Shown piece by piece: positions 15,355 through 23,905 of a DNA stretch of 64,000 nucleotides. A model generated the notes under the pieces. It had not been told where the DNA came from. It did no database searches and saw only the letters and a program-made list of their open reading frames with translations. Location: positions 1 through 64,000 of IMG/VR virus record IMGVR_UViG_3300032285_002723, one strand, 5' to 3'. A program made the position numbers and the translations under genes. The DNA comes from a virus. Numbering within the stretch: the first letter of the stretch is position 1; each line of letters starts with the position of its first letter.

Positions 15355-15381
15355 GGAGAGTTGCATAAACTCTCCTTTTTT
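15355..15381 (+). terminator. Terminator carrying a -35 element in its loop
   Basis: GGAGAGTT (15355-15362) pairs with AACTCTCC (15368-15375) around GCATA, followed by six T. The 110 nt before it (15244-15354) hold no gene. They have several local inverted repeats, such as CTTGCT/AGCAAG at 15256-15276 and CCAATT/AATTGG. Confidence 0.9.
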
Positions 15382-15389
15382 GGTATAAT
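15361..15389 (+). promoter_or_regulatory. Sigma-70-like promoter of the glycan operon
   Basis: TTGCAT (15361-15366) sits across the terminator stem end and loop. After 17 bp comes TATAAT (15384-15389). The first operon gene begins at 15410. Confidence 0.7.
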
Positions 15390-15409
15390 AATAAAAAAGA
15401 CTTTATTGT

Positions 15410-15910
15410 ATGAAAATTGGTTTTAACTGCAGTTCATTTGATCTTTTCCATGCTGGACATGTCACGATGCTTAAAATGGAAAAAGAAATGTGTGATTATT
15501 TGAAAGTTGCTCTTCAAGTTGATCCGACAATAGATCGTCCCGGAATTAAAAATAAACCAGTACAATCTGCATATGAGCGATATGTTCAACTTCAAGGATG
15601 TAAATATGTTGATGAAATTCTTGTATATGAAACGGAAGAAGATCTTCTCAATTTAATTCAATCACAAACAATTCACATACGGTTTTTGAGTGAAGAATAT
15701 AAAGATAGAGACTTTACTGCAAAACAATATTGTATTGATAATGGAATAGAATTGTTTTTTCATTTGAGAAGACATAAGTATTCTTCAACTGAAATTAGAA
15801 ATAGAGTTCACCATCTTGAAGAGCAAAAAAGATTAAAAAAATCAGAAGAAAATGTAATAGAACAGTATTCTCCAGAAATTTTAGAAAAGTATTCTATTAA
15901 AAATAATTAA
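15410..15910 (+). CDS. Cytidylyltransferase-like nucleotidyltransferase
   Basis: This 166-residue protein has the nucleotidyltransferase fold. FNCSSFDLFHAGHV carries the HxGH CTP-binding motif near residue 15, and YSSTEIRNR near residue 125 is the second signature. Size and motifs match glycerol-3-phosphate-type cytidylyltransferases, which make CDP-linked precursors. It is the first gene of the glycan operon and sits 2 nt before rmlB. The actual substrate is unknown. Confidence 0.8.
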   Translation: MKIGFNCSSFDLFHAGHVTMLKMEKEMCDYLKVALQVDPTIDRPGIKNKPVQSAYERYVQLQGCKYVDEILVYETEEDLLNLIQSQTIHIRFLSEEYKDRDFTAKQYCIDNGIELFFHLRRHKYSSTEIRNRVHHLEEQKRLKKSEENVIEQYSPEILEKYSIKNN

Positions 15911-15912
15911 TT

Positions 15913-16833
15913 ATGACAATTTTAGTAACTGGTGGGTGCGGATTTATTGGTAGTAATTTTATTCATCATTTGAAAAAAAGAACAAGTGAAAAAATCATTT
16001 GTATTGACAAAATGACTTATGCTGCTGATTATGGAAACATTTCAGGTTTAGATATTGATTTGTATCCACTTGATATTAATCATTCTGATTATGTATTTGA
16101 ACAAAATAAAATTAAAACCATTTATCATTTTGCTGCAGAAAGTCACGTAGACAATTCAATTAAAGATTGTTCTGAATTTGTTAGTACAAATATTAATGGA
16201 ACGATTAAACTTTTAACTCTTGCAATGAAGTATGAAGTGGAGAAATTTATTCACATTTCAACTGATGAAGTTTATGGTTCAATTGAAGAAGGTAAATTTA
16301 CAGAAACAACAACTTATAATCCAAGAAATCCATATTCAGCATCAAAAGCAGCAAGTGATCATTTTGTAATGTCGTTTTATAACACTTATGGATTGCCAGC
16401 AATCATTACAAATTGTTCTAATAATTATGGACCAAGACAACACGAAGAAAAGTTAATTCCAAAAACAATTAAAAATTTAATGATGGGAAATAAAGTTCCT
16501 ATCTATGGTGATGGACAACAAATTCGTGATTGGTTATATGTTCAAGATCATTGTGAAGCAATTTCAGTTGTAGCAGAAAAAGGAAAGTTTGGAGAAAAGT
16601 ATAATATTGGTGGAGAATGTGAAGTCAAAAATCTTGAATTAATAAGAAAGATTCTTGACGTTATGGAAAAGGATGAAGATATGATAGAATACGTACAAGA
16701 CCGTCCAGGGCATGACCGTAGATATTCAACTGATATTACTAAAATTAAAACAGAACTTGGTTGGTCTCCTAGATTTAATTTAGAACAAGGATTAAAAAGC
16801 ACAATTAAATGGTATGAATGCAATAGGAACTAA
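15913..16833 (+). CDS. rfbB: dTDP-glucose 4,6-dehydratase-like (RmlB)
   Basis: RmlB converts dTDP-glucose to dTDP-4-keto-6-deoxyglucose. The 306 residues show an N-terminal NAD motif (TGGCGFIGSNF), the family signature STDEVYG near residue 115, catalytic YSASK near residue 145, and NCSNNYGPRQ. These match the extended SDR dehydratases closely, although the protein is somewhat shorter than the usual 330-350. Its last 20 bases overlap rmlC. No rmlA or clear rmlD was found nearby. Confidence 0.88.
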   Translation: MTILVTGGCGFIGSNFIHHLKKRTSEKIICIDKMTYAADYGNISGLDIDLYPLDINHSDYVFEQNKIKTIYHFAAESHVDNSIKDCSEFVSTNINGTIKLLTLAMKYEVEKFIHISTDEVYGSIEEGKFTETTTYNPRNPYSASKAASDHFVMSFYNTYGLPAIITNCSNNYGPRQHEEKLIPKTIKNLMMGNKVPIYGDGQQIRDWLYVQDHCEAISVVAEKGKFGEKYNIGGECEVKNLELIRKILDVMEKDEDMIEYVQDRPGHDRRYSTDITKIKTELGWSPRFNLEQGLKSTIKWYECNRN

Positions 16834-17353
16834 TCTGAAAGATGCTTATGTCATCACAAACAAAAAGTTTGAGGATGAACGTGGTTTCTTTATGGAGTCT
16901 TTTAATTTGAAAGAATTTGAAAAAATTGTTGGAAAATATAATTTTGTCCAAGATAATCATTCAAAGTCATCTAAAGGAGTTTTGAGGGGTCTTCATTATC
17001 AAATTGAACATTCACAAGGAAAACTTGTTCGTTGTATTTCTGGTGCAGTTTATGATGTGATTGTTGATTTGAGAAAATCATCTTCATCATTTGGAAAATG
17101 GTTTGGAATTAAATTATCTGAAAATAATTTGCAATTATGGGTTCCTCCTGGATTTGCTCATGGATTTTATACTTTGACTGATACGGCAGAGTTTTGTTAT
17201 AAAACCACAGATTATTATCATCCAGAATATGATAGGACTCTTCTTTGGAATGATAGTGATCTAGGAATTGAATGGGGACTTAATAAGGAACCAATTCTTT
17301 CCAATAAAGATATAATTGGGAAAACTTTTAAGGAGTGTGAAAAATATGAATAA
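16814..17353 (+). CDS. rfbC: dTDP-4-dehydrorhamnose 3,5-epimerase-like (RmlC)
   Basis: This 179-residue cupin epimerises the RmlB product. Visible signatures are DERGFFMESF, QDNHSKSSKGVLRGLHYQ (with catalytic-type His), GAVYDVIVDLRKSS and WVPPGFAHGFY. Size and order are normal for the family. The gene starts inside rmlB and carries AGGAG near its end, which serves the next gene. Together with RmlB it points to a 6-deoxyhexose pathway. Confidence 0.92.
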   Translation: MNAIGTNLKDAYVITNKKFEDERGFFMESFNLKEFEKIVGKYNFVQDNHSKSSKGVLRGLHYQIEHSQGKLVRCISGAVYDVIVDLRKSSSSFGKWFGIKLSENNLQLWVPPGFAHGFYTLTDTAEFCYKTTDYYHPEYDRTLLWNDSDLGIEWGLNKEPILSNKDIIGKTFKECEKYE

Positions 17354-18170
17354 AATTTCTGTTTATGGATCTACTGGATTTATTGGTGAGGCATTTTGCA
17401 ATCTTTATCCTGATGAAGTTTTCAAAATTCCAAGAGATTCAAGACCACCAGTAACAAAAGATATTCTCTATTTTATTAGTACAACTACAAATTATAATGT
17501 TTATGAAGATCTCAATATTGATATCAATACAAACTTGAATGTTTTAATGGATGTTCTTCAGTACTGTAAAGATAAAGATATTGTTTTTAATTATGTGAGT
17601 GCTGGATTTGTTTATGGTCCAGATATTATTGATGCAAAAGAAACAGATAATCCAGATCCAAGAGGATTTTATTCCATTACAAAAAGAACAGCAGAGCAAC
17701 TTCTTATTTCTTTTTGTAATACTTTTGGTGTCAAATATCGGATTATGCGTCTAGCTAATCTTTATGGAACTGATAAAACTGTATCACCAAAGAAAAATGT
17801 TCTTGGTTATATGGTTTCTTTAATGAGACAAAATAAAGATATTACTCTTTATGATAATGGTGAGGTTCTTCGTGATTATATGCATGTGGATGATGTCTGT
17901 ATTGCTTTAAAACTTATAATGGATAAAGGAAATACCAACGAAATTTATAATATTGCAAGTGGAAATCCAATTCAATTTAGAACCATTATTGAAAAACTTA
18001 AAGAAAAACTTAATAGTGAAAGTAAATTAATTGGCATTGAAACCCCAGAATTTTACAAAATGGTCCAAGCAAAGAATTTTTCTTTGAATGTAGATAAACT
18101 CAAATCTCTTGGATTTGATCCAAAATATACTTTGGATGAAGGATTGGACATTTTATGCTATAATACATAA
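17346..18170 (+). CDS. NAD-dependent sugar epimerase/dehydratase (extended SDR)
   Basis: The start MNKISVYGSTGFIGEAF at 17346 is preceded by AGGAG at 17331 and overlaps rmlC by 8 nt. It has a Rossmann glycine motif, Ser near VSAGFVYG, and catalytic YSITK. Later LRDYMHVDDV is typical of UDP/dTDP-sugar epimerases. It might provide the reductase or epimerase step after RmlC. The sequence does not decide which. Confidence 0.78.
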   Translation: MNKISVYGSTGFIGEAFCNLYPDEVFKIPRDSRPPVTKDILYFISTTTNYNVYEDLNIDINTNLNVLMDVLQYCKDKDIVFNYVSAGFVYGPDIIDAKETDNPDPRGFYSITKRTAEQLLISFCNTFGVKYRIMRLANLYGTDKTVSPKKNVLGYMVSLMRQNKDITLYDNGEVLRDYMHVDDVCIALKLIMDKGNTNEIYNIASGNPIQFRTIIEKLKEKLNSESKLIGIETPEFYKMVQAKNFSLNVDKLKSLGFDPKYTLDEGLDILCYNT

Positions 18171-18190
18171 TATAGAAGTTTGATATTTTT

Positions 18191-19237
18191 ATGAGTCAAT
18201 ATATTAAAAAAGCACTTGTTCTTGGTGCTGGTGGTTTCATTGGAAGTCATATGGTCAAAAGACTACGTTCCGAAGGATATTGGGTTCGTGGTGTAGACCT
18301 TAAGAGACCAGAGTTTTCTTCTACCGAAGCAAATGAATTTATTCAGGGAGATCTTCGTGATATAGATTTTGTTAGTCGTGTTCTTGAATATAGAGGAGAT
18401 GCTGGTAATTTTTACCACTCGGTTCCCTATCGTTATATTCAGACATTTGATGAAATCTATCAGTTTGCTGCTGATATGGGTGGTGCAGGATTTGTTTTCA
18501 CTGGTGAGAATGATGCAGACATTATGCATAATTCTGTAACAATTAATTTGAATGTTCTTGAAGAACAACGTAAAATGAATGAAAGACTTGGTAAAAATAA
18601 CACCAAGATCTTCTATTCTGGATCTGCATGTATGTATCCAGAGCACAATCAACTTGATCCCGATAATCCTGACTGCTGTGAAGAATCCGCTTATCCTGCC
18701 GCACCAGACTCCGAATATGGATGGGAAAAACTTTTTTCGGAACGTCTTTACTTTGCCTACCATAGGAATCATGGTATACCTGTGCGTGTATCTAGGTATC
18801 ATAATATCTTTGGTCCAGAAGGAACCTGGGAAGGTGGACGCGAGAAAGCACCAGCAGCAATCTGTCGTAAAGTAGCATATCTTCCACAGGAAGGTGGCAC
18901 TATTGAAGTCTGGGGTGATGGTAAACAGACTCGTTCATTCCTTTATATTGATGAGTGTATTGAAGCAACTCGTCGTATGATGGATTCTAATTTCATTGGA
19001 CCAGTAAATATTGGTTCAGAAGAAATGGTCACTATCAATCAGTTAGTTGATATTGCTGCTAAAGTTTCAGGTAAAGATGTGCAAAAAATGCACAAGTTAG
19101 ACGCTCCCCTTGGCGTTCGTGGTCGTAATTCTAATAATGATTTAATTCGTAAAGAACTTAATTGGAATTATAATATGACTTTAGAAGAGGGTATTTCAAA
19201 AACTTACAAATGGATTGAGGGACAATTAAATGGTTGA
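18191..19237 (+). CDS. GDP-mannose 3,5-epimerase-like
   Basis: This enzyme class converts GDP-D-mannose to GDP-L-galactose or GDP-L-gulose. The 348 residues contain the diagnostic blocks seen in plant and bacterial GME. They are LVLGAGGFIGSHM, YQFAADMGGAGFV, SGSACMYPEHNQL with Cys147, EYGWEK with Tyr176 and Lys180, SRYHNIFGPEGTW, EGGREKAPAAICRK and GVRGRNSNN. The Cys, Tyr and Lys positions match the catalytic triad within two residues of the plant enzyme. Base composition looks slightly richer in GC than neighbours. Confidence 0.88.
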   Translation: MSQYIKKALVLGAGGFIGSHMVKRLRSEGYWVRGVDLKRPEFSSTEANEFIQGDLRDIDFVSRVLEYRGDAGNFYHSVPYRYIQTFDEIYQFAADMGGAGFVFTGENDADIMHNSVTINLNVLEEQRKMNERLGKNNTKIFYSGSACMYPEHNQLDPDNPDCCEESAYPAAPDSEYGWEKLFSERLYFAYHRNHGIPVRVSRYHNIFGPEGTWEGGREKAPAAICRKVAYLPQEGGTIEVWGDGKQTRSFLYIDECIEATRRMMDSNFIGPVNIGSEEMVTINQLVDIAAKVSGKDVQKMHKLDAPLGVRGRNSNNDLIRKELNWNYNMTLEEGISKTYKWIEGQLNG

Positions 19238-19889
19238 GAATTTTTCTTGGATTGAAGATAGGAAAATTAATTTTAGAGAATATGTTCGTTCTTTGGATGA
19301 TACTAATATAAGTGAAATTTTGGGAGCAATTCCTTCTGGTTGGAATCTACCTCCAAAAAGTCATAATGAGTTTGTTGTTTGGTTGCTGAATAGAATAAAT
19401 CCACAATTAACTGTTGAACTTGGAGTTGATTATGGGTATTCGGCATTTTTTCTTGCATTGAATAATAGAAAAAATAAAGTTATTGGTATTGATTGTTTTG
19501 AAACAGAAAAACATTCCATAAGAGAGTCTGATGATTATCAATTTGTTTTGGATATTAGAGAGAAATTAAAACTTGATAATTTGAAAATTATTAAAGGGTA
19601 CTTTGATGATGTAGCAAAAACTTGGGATCAAAAAATTGATTTGCTTCATATTGATGGTCTTCATGATTATGATAATTGTAAGAATGATTGTGATACTTGG
19701 GCACCATTTTTGCAAGAAAATGGAGTAATTATATTTCATGATACTATATCTGCTCCAGATGGAGTTGGACTTTTCTTCTCTCAACTTGAAGTTCCAAAAG
19801 TAAATTTTGAAAATTCTTATGGTTTGGGTGTTGCTTCAAATGACATAAAATTGATTGAAGAGATTAAAGAAAATTTTAATGTTCAGTAA
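19230..19889 (+). CDS. SAM-dependent methyltransferase (Methyltransf_24 type)
   Basis: This 219-residue class I methyltransferase has motif I TVELGVDYGYSAFFLA near residue 65 and an acidic residue after IGIDCFE. It also has IDLLHIDGLHDYD and VIIFHDTISAP, typical of the methyltransferase family acting on sugars or small metabolites. It overlaps the GME gene by 8 nt, suggesting O-methylation of a sugar made by this operon. The acceptor is unknown. Confidence 0.8.
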   Translation: MVENFSWIEDRKINFREYVRSLDDTNISEILGAIPSGWNLPPKSHNEFVVWLLNRINPQLTVELGVDYGYSAFFLALNNRKNKVIGIDCFETEKHSIRESDDYQFVLDIREKLKLDNLKIIKGYFDDVAKTWDQKIDLLHIDGLHDYDNCKNDCDTWAPFLQENGVIIFHDTISAPDGVGLFFSQLEVPKVNFENSYGLGVASNDIKLIEEIKENFNVQ

Positions 19890-19898
19890 TTCAATTTT

Positions 19899-20756
19899 AT
19901 GAAAATTACAATTTTAGGATCCAGTGGACAAATTGGGTCCTATCTTTCACAATACTTACGTAGTAAAGAACACGTAGTTATTGATTTTGATAAGGTGGAA
20001 ACTCCTAATCACGATATGACTGTTATTCCTAATCAATATCTTGAAAATGCAATTGAGACTGCAGACTTTGTATTCTTTCTTGCATTTGATGTTGGTGGAT
20101 CACGTTATCTGAAAAAGTATCAACATACTTTTCAGTTCATTGATAATAATGCTCGTTTGATGGCAAATGCTTTTGGTCTTCTTCAGAAGTATAATAAGAG
20201 ATTCATTTTTGCTTCATCTCAAATGAGTAATATGAGTTACTCTCCTTATGGAGTTCTCAAGAACGTTGGTGAACTGTATACCAAGTCTTTAAATGGATTG
20301 ATTGTAAAGTTCTGGAATGTTTATGGTATTGAGAATGATCACGAGAAAGCACACGTTATTACAGACTTTATTCGTAAAGGATTTGAGACTAGTGTGATTG
20401 ATATGCTAACCGATGGTCAGGAAGAACGTGAGTTTTTGTATGCTGAAGACTGTTGTGAAGCACTTGAAACTATTATGGAAAATTATTCTTCTTTTACACC
20501 AGAAGATAATCTTCATATTACAAGTTTTAGATCTACAAAAATTCTTGATATCGCCAACATTATTATTGGACAGTTTAATTTGATTGGAAAATATGATATT
20601 AAACTTCAACCATCTGAAGAGAAAGATAGTGTTCAGATGGATAAAAAGAATAAACCAGATACTTATTTGACCAAGTGGTGGACACCCAAAACAACAATTG
20701 AGCAGGGAATTTTAAAAGTGTTTAAAGATATGGAGAAAAATTATGTTAGCATGTAA
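19899..20756 (+). CDS. NAD-dependent sugar epimerase/dehydratase (second SDR)
   Basis: The protein has 285 residues with ILGSSGQIGSYLSQYL at the N-terminus and Ser in FASSQMSN. Its YGVLKNVGE supplies the catalytic Tyr and Lys. VKFWNVYG and EREFLYAEDCCEAL resemble NDP-sugar SDRs. It overlaps the GT11 gene by 14 nt. The exact reaction is unknown. It could make the donor for one of the following transferases. Confidence 0.75.
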   Translation: MKITILGSSGQIGSYLSQYLRSKEHVVIDFDKVETPNHDMTVIPNQYLENAIETADFVFFLAFDVGGSRYLKKYQHTFQFIDNNARLMANAFGLLQKYNKRFIFASSQMSNMSYSPYGVLKNVGELYTKSLNGLIVKFWNVYGIENDHEKAHVITDFIRKGFETSVIDMLTDGQEEREFLYAEDCCEALETIMENYSSFTPEDNLHITSFRSTKILDIANIIIGQFNLIGKYDIKLQPSEEKDSVQMDKKNKPDTYLTKWWTPKTTIEQGILKVFKDMEKNYVSM

Positions 20757-21585
20757 TCAACTTGGTAATAATGGTAGACTTGGAAATCAAATGTTTCAAT
20801 ATGCTGCTTTAAAAGGTATTGCACATCGTAGGGGATTTGATTACTGCATTCCTCCTTTTAATTCTCAAGGAATTGATAATTATGGACTTGGGGATGCTTT
20901 TGATATTCAATCTATTATTGATGTGGCAAATTTTCCATCAGTTGGCGAACCACATTTTCATTATAGTGAAGAGTTTCATAATACTTGTCCTGATAATGTA
21001 ACACTTATTGGATATTTTCAATCTGAAAAATATTTTAAAAATATTGAAGAACAAATTCGTCAAGACTTTATTTTTAAAAAAGAATGGTTGGAACCTTGCT
21101 TGCAATTTAGAAAAGAGTTTGAGGGGCAGGAAATTGCTTTTCTTCATGTTCGTCGTGGAGATCCAAATCTTGTAGATCGTAGGGGATTTAAATGGGCATA
21201 TGTGAATTGTTCTGATCAACATCCAGTTCAACCATTAGAATATTATGAGGAAGCAATTAAACTGCTTCCAGAAGATATGCCAATCCTTGTATTTTCGGAT
21301 TCAATTGAATGGTGTAAAGAACAAGAATTTTTTGCACCAGATCGTTTTATGTTATCTGAACCAGAAGATAAGTATTCTGATGGGGCTTTGGTTCCTTATA
21401 CAGATTTGTGCTTGATGTCTTTGTGTGATCATGCTATAATTGCAAATAGTAGTATGAGTTGGTGGGGTGCTTGGTTGATTCAAAATCCAAATAAAAAGGT
21501 TATTGCACCTAAAATGTGGTTTGGATCTTCGTATTCTCATCATAATACAAAAGACATTTATTGTGATGGTTGGGAGATTCTTTAA
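20743..21585 (+). CDS. Glycosyltransferase family 11 (alpha-1,2-fucosyltransferase-like)
   Basis: GT11 enzymes transfer L-fucose from GDP-fucose to galactose. The 280 residues show the family peptides: GNNGRLGNQMFQYAAL (motif near the N-terminus), FLHVRRGD (the conserved HxRRxD donor site), and ANSSMSWWGAWL near the end. The size matches the family. With GDP-mannose epimerase upstream, GDP-L-galactose could be the donor instead of GDP-L-fucose. No GDP-fucose synthase was found in the window. Confidence 0.9.
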   Translation: MLACNQLGNNGRLGNQMFQYAALKGIAHRRGFDYCIPPFNSQGIDNYGLGDAFDIQSIIDVANFPSVGEPHFHYSEEFHNTCPDNVTLIGYFQSEKYFKNIEEQIRQDFIFKKEWLEPCLQFRKEFEGQEIAFLHVRRGDPNLVDRRGFKWAYVNCSDQHPVQPLEYYEEAIKLLPEDMPILVFSDSIEWCKEQEFFAPDRFMLSEPEDKYSDGALVPYTDLCLMSLCDHAIIANSSMSWWGAWLIQNPNKKVIAPKMWFGSSYSHHNTKDIYCDGWEIL

Positions 21586-22409
21586 TGATCTATGTTTCTG
21601 GATCTAATGGTTTAATAGGTAAAGAGTTGGTTAAAAATTTCAGTAACTATATTCCAATTTCTTATCGCAATCAAGTTCCAGATGTAGAATTTTTACCTAA
21701 TTCTACCTTGGTACATCTATCCTCATCAATTACACCAAGGAACAATCTTACAGATTTGGAAGCATCATTTCAAAGTGATGTGCTGATTCCTTTTCAAATT
21801 TTTAAAAATTATTTAAAAACAAATCCAAATGGAAAAATTATTTTTCTTTCTACTGCTGGCGATTTGCATAGTTCTGAATCCAATATTATAAGTGATGAAA
21901 ATTCATTACCAAATCCAAAATCAATCTATGGCGTACACAAATTACTTTTAGAAAATTATATTAAATTACTTCACAAAACAAACAATTTTTCAAGTATAAT
22001 TTTTAGAGTCACTAATGTTTATGGTGGTGAACCTACACCAAACAGAGTAAATGGATTGATAGATAAACTCATCGTAAGTGATAATATTACAATAACTTCA
22101 AATATTGAAGAATCTATTGATTTTATTCATATGGATGATTTGATTAGTTTGTTGTTAAAATCAATACAAACAAAGTTGAGTGGATATAATTTATTTTTGG
22201 TTGGTAGTTCTAATTCTATTTCTATTCAAGAGTTGATAAAAAAAATTCTTCTTTATGTTTCTCCAACTATTACATATAAAAATGAAAATTCAAAACTTTC
22301 ATACATAAAAATAGACACCACAAAAGTAAAAAAATATTTCAATTGGAAATGTGAATATTCAATTGATAGTGGTATAATTAAACAAGTAAAAACTTTGAAT
22401 TCATTATGA
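21585..22409 (+). CDS. NAD-dependent sugar epimerase/dehydratase (third SDR)
   Basis: I chose ATG 21585 (MIYVSGSNGLIGKEL), which overlaps the GT11 stop as TAATG. The 274 residues include the Rossmann motif, FLSTAGDLHS, YGVHKLLLEN (catalytic Tyr and Lys) and FRVTNVYGG. It is an extended SDR of unknown NDP-sugar specificity. It lies exactly between GT11 and GT6, so it may supply a donor for either. Confidence 0.75.
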   Translation: MIYVSGSNGLIGKELVKNFSNYIPISYRNQVPDVEFLPNSTLVHLSSSITPRNNLTDLEASFQSDVLIPFQIFKNYLKTNPNGKIIFLSTAGDLHSSESNIISDENSLPNPKSIYGVHKLLLENYIKLLHKTNNFSSIIFRVTNVYGGEPTPNRVNGLIDKLIVSDNITITSNIEESIDFIHMDDLISLLLKSIQTKLSGYNLFLVGSSNSISIQELIKKILLYVSPTITYKNENSKLSYIKIDTTKVKKYFNWKCEYSIDSGIIKQVKTLNSL

Positions 22410-23125
22410 AAGTTGCTATTTCATTTTTTGGAACAGGAAGTTATTTAAATTTTCTTCCAAATTGGTATATGTCTATTCAGGATAATTTTCTTCCAGGTAT
22501 AGAAAAAAAATTTATTGTATTTACTGATGGGGAAGGTGATTTTCCAGAAGACGTAATTAAAATAGAAACAGAACATTTTGGATGGCCTGACGTTTTTTAT
22601 AAAACGTTTGAAACAATTTTAAGAGCAAAGGATATTATCAGTGAATGTGATTGGTTCATATCCATTGATGCTGATATGGTAGTCAAAAAAATTGTTTCTG
22701 TTGAAGAATTTTTAGATGATTCAAAAGATTATATTGGCGTTCATCATCCTTGTGCTTATTTAAAACTTCCCCCTCATAATAAGTTTCCTGGATCTTTTGA
22801 TATAAATCCATCATCAAATGCTTATATTACAGAAGATATGGATACTTCTGTTTATTATCAAGGGTGTTTGTGGGGTGGTAAAGTTCCAGAAATTATTGAA
22901 ATGATGGAACTTTTAGACAAATGGACAAAAGAAGATGAAGAAAAAAATACCACACCAGTGTGGTATGAAGAATCATATTTTAACAAATTCTTCATTACAA
23001 ATAAAGATAAAGTGAATACACTTTCTCCATCGTTTGCTTATCCAGAAGATTTTAAACAGTATTGTAATTTTGAAGAAAAAATTACACATATCTCTAAAAA
23101 TAATCAACAATATCATAATCAATAA
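22406..23125 (+). CDS. Glycosyltransferase family 6 (ABO/alpha-1,3-Gal or GalNAc transferase-like)
   Basis: GT6 holds the mammalian blood-group A/B and alpha-1,3-galactosyl transferases. The 239 residues lack an anchor and show the family landmarks: KFIVFTDG, ISIDADMVV (DxD metal site), YYQGCLWGGKVPEI, WYEESYFNKFF and TLSPSFAYP. They align with YYxGGFFGG, WHDESHLNKY and LSPEYLWD of the human enzymes. Cellular bacterial GT6 proteins mostly have NxN in place of DxD. A phage GT6 with DxD is known from cyanophage P-SSM2. Confidence 0.88.
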   Translation: MKVAISFFGTGSYLNFLPNWYMSIQDNFLPGIEKKFIVFTDGEGDFPEDVIKIETEHFGWPDVFYKTFETILRAKDIISECDWFISIDADMVVKKIVSVEEFLDDSKDYIGVHHPCAYLKLPPHNKFPGSFDINPSSNAYITEDMDTSVYYQGCLWGGKVPEIIEMMELLDKWTKEDEEKNTTPVWYEESYFNKFFITNKDKVNTLSPSFAYPEDFKQYCNFEEKITHISKNNQQYHNQ

Positions 23126-23127
23126 CT

Positions 23128-23904
23128 ATGACTAAAAAATTATCAGTTTATTATCATATTTGGAGTCCTGGTGGAACAGATCTTTGGAAATTGATGGTAG
23201 ACGAACAACTTAAAAGAATTTATCGCAGTGGTCTTTCAGAAAATGCTTCTATTTATTGTGCAATCAATGGACCACAAGCAAACCGAATTGCTGAATATGT
23301 TTCTATCTATGATTGGTTGACTATTCTTGATGTTTCAATTGATGAAAGTGAATATGAAGGATTTACTTTAAAACGAGCATATGAAGAAGCACATTTCAAT
23401 CCAGATTTAAAAGCAGTTGCTTATCTTCATACAAAAGGCATCAGTCATATGTGTGGAGTTCGGGATCACTATTCTGATCGTAAGTTTAGGGCAGTGAATA
23501 GTTGGAGGCATCAGATGGAATGGGGAATTCTTGATCGTTGGAAAGAAGCAGTAGAAAAACTTGACGAATATCAAGTTTCTGGTGTAAATTATTGTTTGGA
23601 TCCTTGGCCCCATATGAGTGGAAACTTTTGGTGGGCAAGAGCAGATTATGTTAAAACTTTAATTCATCCCATAAGAGATAGATTTCCAAATGACAATAGA
23701 GATTTTGGACCAATTCAAAGAATGAATTTTGAAAAGTGGATTGGATTAAATAATCCAAAATGCTTCAGTTTTTATGATGCTCCATTTAGTTATGATTTTA
23801 AAGGAATGATACCAGATGTACAACCAACTCCTCCAGGAGAACCACATTGGTTCTGGTTGTATAGAGACGACATTGAACCCTATTATAGAAAGGAAGGTAA
23901 TTGA
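23128..23904 (+). CDS. Glycosyltransferase-like protein with HTKG motif
   Basis: This 258-residue protein begins VYYHIWSPGGTDLW. It contains VAYLHTKGISHM near residue 100 and GNFWWARADYVKTL near residue 165, motifs seen in uncharacterised bacterial glycan-biosynthesis transferases. It ends PHWFWLYRDDIEPYY. It fits 2 nt after GT6 and just before another transferase. The family is recognised only by these motifs, so donor and linkage cannot be given. Confidence 0.65.
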   Translation: MTKKLSVYYHIWSPGGTDLWKLMVDEQLKRIYRSGLSENASIYCAINGPQANRIAEYVSIYDWLTILDVSIDESEYEGFTLKRAYEEAHFNPDLKAVAYLHTKGISHMCGVRDHYSDRKFRAVNSWRHQMEWGILDRWKEAVEKLDEYQVSGVNYCLDPWPHMSGNFWWARADYVKTLIHPIRDRFPNDNRDFGPIQRMNFEKWIGLNNPKCFSFYDAPFSYDFKGMIPDVQPTPPGEPHWFWLYRDDIEPYYRKEGN

Positions 23905-23905
23905 T

